From the NCBI GenBank assembly GCA_963082975.1, contig OY720350.1:48872734-48936733 (forward strand): a DNA stretch of 64,000 nt, written 5' to 3'. The position numbers and the translations under genes are program-made. This stretch comes from Labia minor (taxonomy: Eukaryota > Arthropoda > Insecta > Dermaptera > Spongiphoridae). Shown one piece after another: positions 23,857 through 37,470 of this stretch. Each line of letters opens with the position of its first letter. The stretch's first letter is position 1. Below the pieces are notes generated by a model. The model was not told the origin of the DNA. It did no database searches and saw only the letters and a program-made list of their open reading frames with translations.

Positions 23857-24624
23857 ATTATTAAATATATTTAAAAAAGCAAAATAATTTGATTTAACGA
23901 CTTTACTGCTATTTTATTTTGATTTATTTTTTTTTTTTTGTAAAATAATTAAACCAGTACTTATCTATTTAAAAAATATTAATATGATGAAAGATCTCAA
24001 ATTAACATTTTCATATAACACTGATTTCTTAAAATTATTTTATTCAATATTTTATCAACCCCTATAACCTAGACATCACCCCTTGTCAGGACATTTGCAC
24101 ATATAATAATAATAATACGTATCATACAGGAAAAGGGAAGGCAAGTTATAAAAAAAAAGCATGTCAATAAATTTATTTAGTTAAATGAGAGAGAAAGGAT
24201 GACTGGCTATCTACATCTCATTCACCCCCACACTTTTATCTATTATTATTATTATTATTATTATTGTTATTATTTGAAAAAAGAAAATAATATGTTGTTT
24301 TTCCCTTTAGAAAATAGAGAAAGAGAGGGAGAGGAAAAAAAAGTGAAAAGAAAAAGATTGATTTAAGTATTAGAATAAATCAAGTGTTTTGTATTTATCA
24401 TTAATTTCTTCTCCTCCCATTCGTTAAAGACATAGTAATAAAAATGAAAATTAATGACAAATCGAGTAACTAAGACAGAAATTCTGATAAATATGAAGAA
24501 ACAATTTATTGATAAAATTGATATCGGTTTATCTTAATATTAAAATGATTTTCTTCAGAAATGTATTATTTAACACCAACATTTCAACAAATTTTCATTT
24601 CAAATATCAAGAAATTAAAATTAA
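23857..24624. other. AT-rich, no gene seen
   Basis: An (ATT)n run at about 24240-24272 and purine-rich runs at 24308-24350. Nothing else is recognised. Confidence 0.5.
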
Positions 24625-24760
24625 CTAGCTGCTGAGACCGCCTTCAGCGCTCTTCACATCTAGACAGGGGGATCTGCCCCCCTGTACCCACGAAGCAATA
24701 CGTATTATTTGGTTGAAAGTCTTTATGTAAAATAATAGGCTTTCATTTATTTGATTTATA
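24625..24760 (-). mobile_element. Helitron 3' remnant, copy B
   Basis: Reverse 3' end: CTAG at 24625-24628, then CAGC and a diverged hairpin corresponding to copy A, then GGGGGATCTGCCCCCCTG and GTATTATTTGGTTGAAAGTC. Similarity stops near 24760, so the 5' part is lost. It is clearly older than copies A and C. Confidence 0.75.
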
Positions 24761-25233
24761 AAACTAAAACAAACTTTTTTTTAACTTATTTAGTCTGCCT
24801 ACAAATTTACAAAATCTCAATAAATTCAAATATTTATTTTTTTATTTTAAATATGATTTAATTTAAACTTGTAAGTCACAATAATTGATCTATATATTGA
24901 ATGTTCTTAACGAGATTAGATTGATCTAATATTGTCCGATTTGGCCTTAATCCGCATTGATATTCTCTTAAGACTAAGTCCTATCCAAGTCCAATTCATT
25001 GATCCACCCAAGTTGCATGAGGCACCTAAATATTGTAAAATAATTCTTATATCTTAATATTATAATTAAATATTCAAATATTAATTGAACTCATAATTCT
25101 AAATTTAATAGTAAGTTAATTTTTTCAAAATTTTCTATTTTATTTGTTGTTTATTGATTACATGTGTTAAAATTTAAATAAATAATAATAATTTTTTATA
25201 GTAGAATATAATTTATAACAAATTAAATTATAG

Positions 25234-25800
25234 CTGGAGTGTCTCCACTCGACTATCTCGCAAATTTGAATTGGATTAAATAACATATATTATATTTAAA
25301 TTAAATTATAAATTAAAATTAATAAATCATATTTATTAAACCAGCGCATGTTTGGCTCTTTGTTGAAGCTTGAGATTTGCAGTGTTAAAAAATTAATTCT
25401 AGTACTTTCAGCAAATAAATCAAGCTGAAATTCTAGATATAACAGTTTTATACAATTATTAATCATGTGGAAAAATTATCAAACATATATCTTTATTTTT
25501 ACGGTCACTTTAGAAGAAAAAAAATAAAAACGTTGTAGGTAATGACCCTCTTCCGATTGAGCTACATTTCTCAAAAGTTGATAGAAAACTATGAATTTTG
25601 AATAATGCCCATGTACCAAATTTCATCATTCTAGCTCAAACCGTTTTTGCGTAATCTTGGTTACATACATACACACACACACACAGACATTTTTCTCAAC
25701 CTTAGTGAAAATGATTCAGGAACCTTCAAAACGTATAAAAACATCAAAATCTCAACATCGAAAATTTTCGTGATCGCAATACTATCTCTTAAGAGATAGT
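25234..25800 (+). mobile_element. H2 copy 2c
   Basis: Full-length: CTGGAGTGTCTCCACTCG at one end and the palindrome ACTATCTCTTAAGAGATAGT at the other, followed by AAAAA. A short (AC)n precedes CAGACATTTTTCTC. The CACGTG portion present in sister copies is missing. Confidence 0.78.
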
Positions 25801-28800
25801 AAAAATTGACCCAATTTTAAATAAGACAAAAATTTAAAATAACTCCTTTATATCATTTGTCTAACAAATCATAATTTAATTTTGATATAATCTATTAATC
25901 AGTTTCGCACTTAAAATATAGTAATAATTAATAATTGAGTAATTAAACTATAATATATAATATAAAAACAAAAATAATGTAATTTGGTCATTTTAATTGA
26001 CGTTTTAAAATTAGTTTTGACTTCATCAAGTACTAAAAATAATTATTTTTTTTATTAGACAAATAAAATTTATACCTTTCACTTAAATAGAAAAGAAATA
26101 TTAAAATAAAATATGAATAATTTTAAAAAAATAATAAAGAGAAATATGACCAAAATATTTTATTAAATTAATTAATATGGGAACTTATAGAATAAATTAA
26201 ATAATTGAAATGATCTTTGAATATGAGAAAATTATAATTATTCTTAGTGGGAATTTTTAAAATTATTTTTTTGTATTCATTGTCGTGATTGCTCAGACAT
26301 GCTCACAGAGTCCGAAGTGACTGAAAGATCAACAAGGAGCATATAAATTTTTAAAAATTAATTTCTCTGGTTATTGAATAGATATTGATGAAAAATATAT
26401 TTAAATTGAGGTATATCTATGAGAATATTGTGGTGTAATTTCATAGTAATTGGTTCAGCTAATTTTCAGTCTATAGCGTTACAATTTTTAGGATTTCTAA
26501 AGCCACTTTTGGATTCTAGACGTCATAAAACGCGAAGATAGGCAAAAATTTTATAAATTCTGAGCGATGTACAGACAAAAACCTTTTTTTCTATATAATT
26601 AGATTAGATTAGAAGATATACTAAATAATTTTATTTCAAAGTCACATTTAAATTTTACCTACAAAAAAATGAATTGTTTTTCTACCTGTCATCAATGCCA
26701 TGACTGATTCCAAAAAAATATTCCCCTCACCCCTCATCTCAACAGTTCTGCTCAATCCCATTCGGTAGCATTGAGTCATACATACTTGAGTCGCATTGCT
26801 CCGTCCACTAATTAAATTCAATGTCTATATGTAATTAATCCTTGTGTTGATATTAAAATGGAAGCGGAAATCCTTTTATCCGATTACATAGCTCAAATAC
26901 ATTAATAAAAAGAATAGAGGAGCCATCCAATCCCAAAACCTAATTCGTTCGTTCACTCTCCCACCTCTAGATGATAATCGAAAGAGGATTTTAAAATGAA
27001 AGTCTTGTTTTTATTTAAATTTTTTTTTTAGTATTATTCTTATTATTATAAATACATATATAAGAGAAGTATGACTTTCTCTATGTTTAATACATCAACA
27101 AAATCAAAATGATTATTTTAATCAAACGTGAGTGAAAATTTACAATGAATATTTATAGATTTTTTTTTTTATAATATATATTTTTTGAAAATGGATTTTT
27201 AATTAGTTATTCTTTCTTACATATTTAAATATATTTTTGAGATCTTGGGTAGTTTTACCTTTTAAAGTTATCATTAAAATTTGTCATATTAACTAGTCGA
27301 TTATATATGGTAGCCACCATATGACTCTTCAATCAATATATACATTAGTTTAAATATATTTGTTGTTTGGTTATTTAAATTCTGACAAAAAGTTTTCATA
27401 AAAAGAGAGTAGTAGTAGAATAAAATTCTCTATATTTTTTATAGTTTAGGAAATATGACTATTTTACTTTTAATATTTATTTATTTATGAATGGTGAAAT
27501 GGTAGCTTAAATAGAAGCTTAAATATAAAATTTAGTTATGATCGGTTTTACAGTTTGACAATATTTCTGCCACACACACAAATTGGACAGGTTTGAACTT
27601 TCCTCTTCAAGTTCAGTAGATCAACATGTTACTACTGGAGAAGCCGAAACAAAATAAAATATTGTTGAGCCTGTCGGATCACCATCACCTGTGCCACTAG
27701 TGAAGGAGTTAAAAAAAGAATTCTCAACTCTTTCACACGGGGAGTAAAATAAAATTAATTGGGAAATGTGAACCCTGAAATAAATTTCACCAAAGAGTGC
27801 AGTACGTTTGATTACTAGTGTTTAGGCGATTCGCCTTGGAGAACCAAGATCGGAAAGAAATAATAACAAATTAAATTGATCAAAATATCCGATGCTAACA
27901 TATGGATCTGCAAAGGAAAAGTTAGATTCACTTTTTTACAAATAAAAGAAAAAGGTTCGTTGCCACGTTATAATATTTAATGAAAAGAAAATTAATATAA
28001 AGTAAAAATAAAAAAAGAAATTGATATAAAAATTAAAGGATATAATCCTTAGAATTTACAAATTAAATATAAAAATAAAAAGGAATAAATGCTAGCTAAT
28101 GCTCAGCTAAAACAAAACAAGTTTACCAAAAAAAATAACAAAAATAAAAACTCAACACAGTTTACCAAGCACGTGGTCAACAACAAATCTAAAAAAATGG
28201 CGAATTCCCAGCTAAAAAGCCCAAAGGGTGTAAACAATATCAAGTCCAAATAGCAAGTGGGAAGTGATCAAATCTTCATGCCAAGGGTGAAGCCCTTGGC
28301 TAACATCAACTAAAAACAGGAAGGTGATTGGCTGTAAGGGGTCATGTGACCCTTTTGCATAGTCAACTTAGCTACAAAAGAATCTGACCACGTGTTTGTA
28401 CATAAATATACCAAAAAATATATATAAAAGAAAAAACTTATAAAAATAAATTGATATTAAAATAAATAAATTTAAATCAGGCTTTAACAACTACCATTTG
28501 GAAATCTTAATTAAATTTTAATATTTAAAAAATTTTCATAATTTTTTGTTCTAAATTTCGATTTTTCTTATCTTAAAGACTTATATTTGACAATTTTGAT
28601 TTATAATACTGAATATTGAATTTTTTATTATCAAATTCCTGTGTATTCAGATTGTCTTAATTTTATTTATTAAATTGATTATTGTAGTAAATTGTGTCCT
28701 TCTAACTCTAAATTTTTTATAATTAATAGTTGACCATAAGTTAAAATTTTAATTTTGTTAATTTTAATAATGAAAAATTTGTAATGAAAATAGTATCGTT

Positions 28801-30557
28801 TTTAGATGAATTTCCAATAAATTAATAAACTTTTACAAATACTTTATTTTTATTTTTAAATTATTTTTAAAAAAATATTGTTCATTCTTACTTGTACTTG
28901 ACAAAATAAATTATAATTTTCAAAAAGAAAAGTTCTTGAACAATTTACTTAGAAAATTGTCTTTCGAAATTTTGAATACATTTTCATTTAAAACTAAATC
29001 GTGAAATATTAATAATTGTCATCGCATGTCAAAAACAGATGTTTCCTTCCTCTTTCTTTTTTTTTCTTTAAAAAATCTCCAATTTGTAGATCGCATTTAA
29101 AAAAGATTTTAAATGTATTCAATCAATCAACAACATTTAAGGCTTGAAATTTGACCAAAAGTTGCCATTGGTGAGTGGCAGTAAGGATTGGTTGTGTCGG
29201 TTAAGTTAATCGAGAAAACATTCATTGGCAGGAAAGGATACGAAGTGAAAAATTAGAAACGATTAAGATTGTAAAGTGAGGCGTTGAGGGGGTGGGACAG
29301 AAACTCGCACTCTCCAGAAACATGTGTAACACATTTTTTCAAGTTTTTTCTTTTTCTTCAATTTTTTAATTTTTTTTTTTTTTTAGATTTTTCACTAAGG
29401 TCAGGGTCGTGGAATGCAAAATGTCAAATGACGCGATGCAAAATATACATTATATATGTATATATATTCTTAATAAGTACATATTTTTTATTGATTTATC
29501 CAAACCTATTTATTTTGTTATATAGGTGATTTGTTATATGATTTTCTTAAATTTAATGATGGGAAGAACTTATTAAAATCATTTATTAGGCTCCTTAAAA
29601 AAAGACTATTAAATGTTATTTTTTCCTTTTTTGAAAAAATATTAATTACTGATGAACAGCGGGAGAATATATTTTAAAAAATTAAAAAATTTCGAAATAA
29701 ATTATCCTATTCTTTCAAACTTAATAATCGTCCATGATGATTTATTAACTATTCTCTTTTTCTCCCCCCCCCCCACTCTCTTATTTGCTTTCTTTCTCAC
29801 TCTCTCTGTATTATCTTTCAATACATTTCCTCTCAATTTAATACACCTAATAGGTCCTGTCTATTTTTTTACCCTCAACCCCTTTTTTCTTAAATGTATA
29901 CTGATCCCCAATGGTGCAACCTATTTCAATTGAATTCTTATCACGAAATGTCTGTTTTCTGTTTGGCGATAAGCTAATGTCCTCGTTTTCTGCAATGGAT
30001 CAGAATAGAACGACGGTGACATTCCAGTTCACACTTTCACACACTCGGAGGCCCTTCAGCTGTCACTGACAAATCCTCCCTTCCCAACCATTTCGTTTTT
30101 TTTCTCTCTCCTCTCTTTGTCTATGCGGTCAAACCCTTTGAGAAAAAAATATATACACTGTCATCCGATCATCTTCTTTAATGGACCTCAATAGATTCAT
30201 TTAACTATTATATTAAAACAATATCTCTTCGCCAAGAACCTCTTTAATACTAAATACTTTTTTTTATTATTGAATAATTTAACTTGATAATCATCTGAAA
30301 AATTTTGAACTATATCTTTACTTAACCACACAATGTATTTATGAAATATTAATAAAAAAAATTAAATATAATATTATAATAGTATATTTTAGTAATTATG
30401 AACATCTTTTTACTTTATTTCTTGTACTATTGAAATTGAACTTTTTATTTATAATTGCAAAGTTATAAGCAAAAGTGGGGAAGATTTATTAAAATTAAAA
30501 GAGCTAAGAATTTATATAAATTTTGTAAATGGTGTAATAAATAAGGAGAAATATATA
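25801..30557. other. AT-rich with two unassigned patches
   Basis: 26279-26590 looks like a repeat: TTTCATAGTAATTGGTTCAGC recalls the query-like motif of many arthropod elements. 27540-28440 is of higher complexity, with short coding-like stretches, but no domain, no paired ends and no open frame of useful length. A C run lies at 29764-29773. GC-richer sequence at 29940-30130 is unexplained. Confidence 0.4.
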
Positions 30558-30559
30558 TA

Positions 30560-31000
30560 CGAGGACAGGTCAATAAGTCCGTGACTTTTTGAGTTTCCTG
30601 TCTCTTAAATGAAATTGCAACACTGCCCCTGTCAGCAGGCAACTATCAGCTGACTCCTGTCGAAAGTTGAACCAGCTGGGTCATTTAGTTTTTGCTTGAC
30701 ATCCATTTATAGCAGACTGAGAAAATCCAGGAATTAGGATAATAATTTTTCCCTCATCCGCCCTATTCTCCGGATTTACTCCTGAGTAACTATATCTTGT
30801 TTCCAAACCTGAAGAAATGGCTTGGCGAAAAGATTTGAATCTAACGATGAAATCATCTCACAAACAAATCTATTTTGATGTTTTCGACAAATCTTATTTT
30901 TTGGAAAGGATAAAAAATTGAAGAAACGTTGAACGAAGTGTGTATAGCTCAAAGAAGACTACGTTGAAAAATAAAATAATTTTTTTATCCAAAAACCTGT
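30560..31000 (+). mobile_element. Mariner remnant M2, internally deleted
   Basis: It starts CGAGGACAGGTCAATAAGTC after TA. It keeps the 5' untranslated part and joins to the transposase C-terminus at HPPYSPDLLLSNYILFPNLK (30755-30838, then TGA and frame changes). The usual third catalytic Asp is Asn here. The right end is too worn to place. Confidence 0.75.
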
Positions 31001-31945
31001 GTTTTAAACTATTTCTCTTGTATAGAATTTGATTTATGAATTAAAATCAATTTATTATATATAAATGAAAGAGAAAATCTGCAATGGATTCCAAACGAAA
31101 CTTTTGCCTGGGAACACGCATTTGGTTTTTTTTTTACTGGGATAGTTTTGTGTGTGTTTAGTGTCTTTGTCTCTCTATTCATGAAAAGGTTACGGGTTTG
31201 AATGGAGGCCAAAAGTCGACGGCCAGTGACACTTCCGTTTCTAATGAAATCCCCTTCTCAGCCACTTCAATTCATCCTCTATTAATCGCTTATCCATATC
31301 CGTTCATCCTTTCTCTCTCTTTATTCGTTTCTTTGATGCCTATGACGTGATGTTACCATTTTCGATTTTTATACTCCCTCCGCTCTGTTCACCATACTTT
31401 TGGAATTGGCAAAAAGCCAAAAATTAAAACCAAAGTAGAGGGATGTTAATCAAATCTTAGGGTTGTTTTAATTCCAGACAATAAATTTTCGTATAATTTT
31501 AAAGGAAAAAAAGGAATTACTTAGATAATCTTCCATTTTTATGCAATTGCATAATTATATTACATAAATATATTAAATTTTATATTTAAGAACGGTATAA
31601 ATACCTCTCTTTTTATTATAAGTCTCTGTTTTTATTATAAGCTATATAAGCTCACCCTCCTTTCCATTAATGATGGAAAAAATTGAATTTTTAAATACTT
31701 TTTTTTTTATTTTATAATTTTTAGATTCAATAATTCAGTATTTTATTACTAGTATGTTCAAATATAATTTAGTTGATTTTTAGTGAATATTAAAATTTTG
31801 AAATTATTTATTTAATTTTAATACAATTTATTTTAATTCTAAAAATTTTTTGTGCACCTGCCCAAAGTTGTTTTTTATCTAATATTTGACTTTTTTACAT
31901 ATCAATACATTTTTCATTTATTTTGAATAAATTCATTTTATTTTT
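31001..31945. other. AT-rich, no gene seen
   Basis: A GC-richer stretch at 31080-31400 has a reverse open frame of 67 codons with no recognisable feature. Confidence 0.45.
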
Positions 31946-32548
31946 ACTATCTCGCCAGAGATAGTATTGCGATCACGAAAATTTTCGATGTTGAGATTTT
32001 GATGTTTTTATACGTTTTGAAGGTTCCTGAATCATTTTCACTAAGGTTGAGAAAAATGTCTGTGTATGTGTGTGTATGTATGTAACCAAGATTACGCAAA
32101 AACGGTTTGAGCTAGAATGATGAAATTTGGTACATGGGCATTATTCAAAATTCATAGTTTTCTATCAACTTTTGAGAAATGTAGCTCAACCGGAAGAAGG
32201 TCAACCTACAACGTTTTGATTTTTTTTTCTTCTAAAGTGACCGTAAAAATAAAGATATATGTTTGATAATTTTTCACATGATTAATAATTGTATAAAACT
32301 GCTATATCTAGAATTTCAGCTTGATTTATTTGCTGAAAAAACTAGAATTAATTTTTTAACACTGCAAATCTTACGCGCCAACACGTGACGTGGTGCCATC
32401 AACAAAGAGCCAAACATGCGCTGGTTCAATAAATATTATTTATTAATTTTAATTTATAATTTAATTAATTTAATTTAATTTAAATTAAATTAATATATGT
32501 TATTTAATCCTATTCAAATTTGCGAGATAGTCGAGTGGAGACACTCCA
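31946..32548 (-). mobile_element. H2 copy 2d
   Basis: Full-length reverse copy, from ACTATCTCGCCAGAGATAGT to GAGTGGAGACACTCCA. It carries GCCAACACGTGACGTGGTGC and a (TG)n tract. Confidence 0.8.
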
Positions 32549-33054
32549 AATTTCTATTTTTTATGAACACCTTATATTATGTATTGTATCAATTAAAATA
32601 ATGATGATGCCATTGACATTCATTTTTAATTTAATTTCATTACATATCTATTATTTGTATGCTCCCACACTTCTCCCCTTTAAAAATATTTCACACCATA
32701 TCTTCTAATTTCAAACAAATTTATAATAAGATGAATAAACATCAAATCGTTGAATTTACTTTCGTCTGTATTTCAGGTAAAAGAGACAATTCTTCGATTG
32801 TCTCTTGACACACAAACTCCGTACCATAAATAAATATCATTGAAACGAACTCGCAAAGAGCGAGTTGGCCATAAAGCTCGATTTAGCTGAGACGTCGCTT
32901 CTGTCTCGATTTATCTGGCTGTCCTCCCTAAAGATGCGTCAGGCGACCACGAAGACGATCAAGTCGGGTTTACTAACCCGTCTATTCACTTACTTTTATA
33001 GGGGTTCAAAATGTAGAATCCTTACATAAAAGGACATTCCATTAAAAAAATAAG
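32549..33054. other. Unassigned spacer between H2 copies 2d and 2e
   Basis: The segment 32780-33000 is of normal complexity, with small hairpins (GAGACAATTC/TTCGATTGTCTC and CGGGTTTACTAACCCG). No tRNA fold or coding frame is seen. Confidence 0.4.
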
Positions 33055-33507
33055 CTGGAGTGTCTCCACTCGACTATCTCGCAATTTGAATTGGATTAAA
33101 TAACATAATATATTATATTTAAATTAAATTTAATTAATTATAAATTATAAATAATAAATATTAAACCAGCGCATGTTTGGCTTTTTGTTAATGGCACCAC
33201 GTCACGTGTTGGCGCGTGAGATTTGCAGTGTTAAAAAATTAATTCTGGTACTTTCAGCGATTCAATCAAGCTGAAATTCAAGATATAGCAGTTTTATACA
33301 ATTATTAATCATGTGAAAAATTATCAAACATATATCTTTATTTTTACGGTCACTTTAGAAGAAAAAAAAATCAAAACGTTGTAGGTAATGACCCTCTTCC
33401 GGTTGAGCTACATTTCTCAAAAATTGATAGAAAACTATGAATTTTGAATAATGCTCATGTACCAAATTGCATCATTCTAGCTCAAACCGTTTTTGCGTAA
33501 TCTTGCC

Positions 33508-33561
<54 letters not shown>

Positions 33562-33680
33562 GACAGACATTTTTCTCAACCTTAGTGAAAATGATTCAGG
33601 AACCTTCAAAACGTATAAAAACATCAAAATCTCAACATCGAAAATTTTCGTGATCGCAATACTATCTCTAGCGAGATAGT
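33055..33680 (+). mobile_element. H2 copy 2e
   Basis: Full-length forward copy only about 500 bp from copy 2d and in the opposite orientation, so the pair could fold on itself. It has the longest (AC)n run of the family, about 33509-33556. Confidence 0.8.
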
Positions 33681-34491
33681 AATAAAATTTATATATTTAT
33701 TTATACATATTTGATAGTTTTTTCATTACTAAAATTTATAGTAGTCCAGAGTTCACACATTGCCTTTCTTAATTTAACAATCAAACATTTTATACATTTT
33801 GAATTTGTATAAATTATTAATTATAATTATGTACTAACAACAACAAACTCATAAAAGTAGTATATTCAACTACAATACACTCTTTGTACGGCTTGGTATG
33901 GTATAAATTCATTTCAAGATTAAATATTCCAAACATTTTAAAATTATTCTATCTATTTATTCTAAGTAATTAATTTTCATTTTTATTCCATCTCCTCCTA
34001 TTATGTTACACATAGTTTCAACAATTCCGGCCATCTCTCGTTTCATTCATTTTGACACGTACCAACATATATAGTTAAAACGAGGTGTCTAAAATTGTAT
34101 AGTACCGTTATTGAAACATTTTTATGAATAAAAATTTTTTATTTTATTTCTATATTATAATCTTATCTCTATATCCTAGTAATATAATATTTAATCTTTT
34201 CTTATTTAATTAAATTTGGTGGATCTTAACATAAATCATTTGTATATTCAAATTGTATATCTTTAAAATATTGACTAAATAAATAGGTTTTTTATTAGTA
34301 TGAGGAAGTGTCTACCTGTCATTTAATTATGCATATATTTATTTACCCAAATATTTTAAATAAATCATATCCTTTTATTCTATAATGTTTCACACTAATT
34401 ATCAAAACTATAATTTGTTTCTATAAGAATATAGTAACTTTTGGTCATGTAGAAATGATATTTCACTCTATTCATTTTACATTTAAATAAA
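33681..34491. other. AT-rich, no gene seen
   Basis: No repeats or coding recognised. Confidence 0.5.
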
Positions 34492-35129
34492 AATAAGTTG
34501 ACCTGTGGCCAGGTCCGAACCGACCGACGGTTTGAAATAAATTACTTTCCAGCTACAGAAACAATTTCAAATAATTTTAATATATCTATTAATGTAATAA
34601 AAAACAGATATGGATATAACATAAATATTTTTAATTTTATTTTATTTATAATATATAGCTGAAGTAGCCGGCGTTGCCGGCGTTACCCGAGGCTGTGACG
34701 TCATGAAGGGCTGGGTGACGTCATATAATTTTAAATTAAGAAAAACATAATGAAGATGATTTTTCCCGAGGATAAAACCAATACATTCGTGGTGATATGT
34801 AAAAAAATCTCCTTATGTGAAATTTGGTGCGAAAATAACCCTTCCCTTCTTATCGTCGATCGCTAATACTACCACTTCCGGTTTCCAAAAGTTGATCAAT
34901 TCATCCCACTGATGCATTAAGTAAAGATACCAAATTTCATCAAAATCCGTTAAGCCGTTCAGGCTGTACACATCTATACGGACGGACAGACGGACAGACG
35001 GACGGACAGACATCATGCTAAAAATACTTTTTTCTGTTAAGAAAATGCATGATTCGTGGAGATATGTAAAAATCTCCACATGTGAAATTTGGTGTGAAAA
35101 CAATACCTCCCTTACTATCGTCGGTCGGT
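34492..35129 (-). mobile_element. H1 copy 1c
   Basis: Reverse orientation: the 3' AATAAGTTGACC end is at 34492 and the ACCGACCGACG end is at 35129. A small deletion removes about 11 bases before the GGAAACCGGAAG motif. A 96-codon open frame crosses it, but its middle (SVRPSVRLSVR) is only the translated microsatellite. Its 5' end lies directly beside the target duplication of a foldback element. Confidence 0.78.
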
Positions 35130-35137
35130 AATAAAAT

Positions 35138-35869
35138 GGTAATTGTTCCGTTGAGTCCCATAATTTTTATTAATTAAACTAAAAGAGATCATGCAAAAAG
35201 TCATAAGAGAAAAAGTTGTTTAGAATCATACAAGGAATCCGTCAAGGTAAGTTTCATGAACCCACCTAGCTGCGGGAGTCAACGGAATAAATTTGAGGGG
35301 AGCGAGAATCACAAATTCAAAATTTGAACTATATCAACAACTTGTATCTTATCTCAACGTTGAATTCCAACAACGACTTTTCGGTGGGGGCAAGGTGGTG
35401 GGTATCTTCCTTTTAGAGGAAATTTAATTTTCATATAATTATACATTAAACATATATATATATATATATATATACAATGTTGTTTATCCAACTTGCAAAA
35501 ATATAATCTCATCTAAACAGAGATACCCCCACCTCTCCCCCACCGAAGGTTGTTGTCGGGATCCAACGTCGGGATAAGTTGCAAGTCGTTGATGAAATCC
35601 AACGTCGAGAAAGAATACAAGTTGCTATATAATTCAATTTCCTCTAAAAGGAAGAAACCCACCACCTTGCACCCACCGAAAATTCTTTGATCTTAATGTT
35701 TTAACAATTAAAATTAAAAATAAAAAACTAATTACAATGAAACTAAAATTTATAAAACTTACCTTGACGGATTCCTTGTATGATTCTAAACAACTTTTTC
35801 TTATGACTTTTTGCATGATCTCTTTTAATTTAATTAATAAAAATTAAGGGACTCAACGAAACAATTACC
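35138..35869. mobile_element. Foldback element FB-2 with 8-bp target duplication
   Basis: Flanked by AATAAAAT at 35130-35137 and 35870-35877. The ends read GGTAATTGTTYCGTTGAGTC. The arms hold the block with AGAGATCATGCAAAAAGTC and CAAGGAATCCGTCAAGGTAA, and an inner inverted pair carries CACCGAAAA and CCACCTTG. A TA microsatellite lies near the centre (about 35454-35474). Non-coding. Confidence 0.85.
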
Positions 35870-35877
35870 AATAAAAT

Positions 35878-37032
35878 TAATTAAATCCTTAAAGTGCATA
35901 TATTCTTGAAATTACTTTTGGAGAAATTAAAGAAACGTTGTTTTTTTTAAATTAAATTAAATTTAAATAAAAATTCCTTTAAATTATAGAAGTTGTTTGT
36001 AACGATGTGAATTTTTTTGATTTTTTTGATTCTAAGTTTCAATTGTATATTAGATTCTTCAGAATTCTTTTATATTTACATATAAATTTTTCTTTTTTAA
36101 TTTATCTATATTATTTATTTTTGTTTGTTGTTATAACTCCTATTTTGGTTTACTTTAGAATCTGGTCTAATCATAACTAAAATCAAAAGACATTCATAAC
36201 AAAACTTTGAGTCAAAAAAAATATCTCACTGGAGTTCGATAGATAAAAAAAAAAGGAGCGAAATTTGACACGGAGGGTTAACCTCATTGAATGACTTAGA
36301 TTACACTTATTTGAGGAGATCTGATTAGAAAATTAGGCATTCAAATGTCTTATTACGACAGGGGTCCACGTCTTACAAGCTGAATTTTCTTGAATTGATG
36401 AAAAATGATAATAAGCCAGTCATAATTTAATAAAGAGATCGCCTTGTTTTGTATTTGAGTTTCATTCTTAAGTGGACTGTGGTTTTCTGTTGAATAACAA
36501 GCGAAGAAAAAAAAAAGACAAATGACAAAGATTTTTCAAATAGATTTCTAGTTCAGTTTAAAAGAATTTTAAATCCCTTCATTTTTGCTACGCGTGTGTA
36601 GAAAATGAGGGAGGAAAGTGAGAGATTATTTTTTATTTATTTTCCATCCTTGTGTTACCCGAAACCCAATAGAAAAATCAAAATAATTTGAAGGTTGAAG
36701 AGTAAGTATTTATGTTGTTAATATATTCCTATATCCATAACATAAATAGGAATATATTAACAATTGATAAATGAACTGGCCTTATATTTAGTTTAGAGAA
36801 ATACAATTATTATATTCATACTTTCTATTTTTAATTAAATAAATTAATACTTATTTTATTTTAATTTATTTTTAATAAAATATTGGTGTTAAATATTAGA
36901 TCAAACTATTTATATCACAATATTCAGTAATTTTGTATTTAAATTCAACATAACTAAGATTCAAATTTATTTGATTGTTTATAAGATTAGGATTCTTAAA
37001 TTATTAAAGCTTTGGTGGTTGTTTTTTTATTT
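35878..37032. other. AT-rich, no gene; one perfect hairpin
   Basis: GTTAATATATTCCTAT at 36717-36732 is exactly complemented at 36746-36761 around a 13-base loop. No other feature is seen. Confidence 0.5.
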
Positions 37033-37470
37033 ATAACGGAATTTTGTAAATAAAACCACATATTGATATTTGTTATTGTAAATTTATTCAAAAAAATACA
37101 CAACGTTTCGATTGCTACTTCTGCAATCGTTATCAAGCGACAGCACTGTTCGAGTGTCCAGTGACGAGTGACGAATGATACTTAATATAAGACCTATGTC
37201 ACCAACCGGATGGCGCTCGGAACGTGCTTACAAATTCAAAATTACAGGAGAAAAAATAATTATTCTTAAACAATTAATTTAAAGATTATAAACAAAACGT
37301 GAACAACAATTATTTTATGAATAAATTGAGTTCTTTAATTTTACCTTATTTATTATATTAATATTAAACTTAAGCAAAATTATTGTATATATATGTATAT
37401 TTTTGTATTTTTTGAATAAATTTATAATAACAAATATCAATATGTGGTTTTATTTACAAAATTGCGTTAT
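37033..37470. mobile_element. Inverted-repeat element with Penelope-like tail motif
   Basis: Arms of about 65 bp start ATAACGSAATTTTGTAAATA and continue ACCACATATTGATATTTG. Next to the left arm, on the reverse strand, is TTGATAACGATTGC ... GCAATCGAAACGTTGTG, a stem followed by CGAAACGTTG as seen in the terminal regions of Penelope-like elements. No reverse transcriptase coding remains. Confidence 0.5.

Noticed and set aside
27540-28440. Possible retroelement fragment
   Set aside because: Short coding-like pieces, but no reverse transcriptase, integrase or paired terminal repeats. Left unassigned.
33500-33560. CRISPR-like regular repeats
   Set aside because: It is a simple (AC)n tract within an H2 copy; no spacer structure exists anywhere in the window.
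34813-35103. A 96-codon reverse frame in H1 copy 1c, partly repeated in copy 1d
   Set aside because: The shared frame follows from shared repeat DNA. Its middle is the translated CCGT/CTGT microsatellite, it is broken in the other copies, and it has no recognisable domain.
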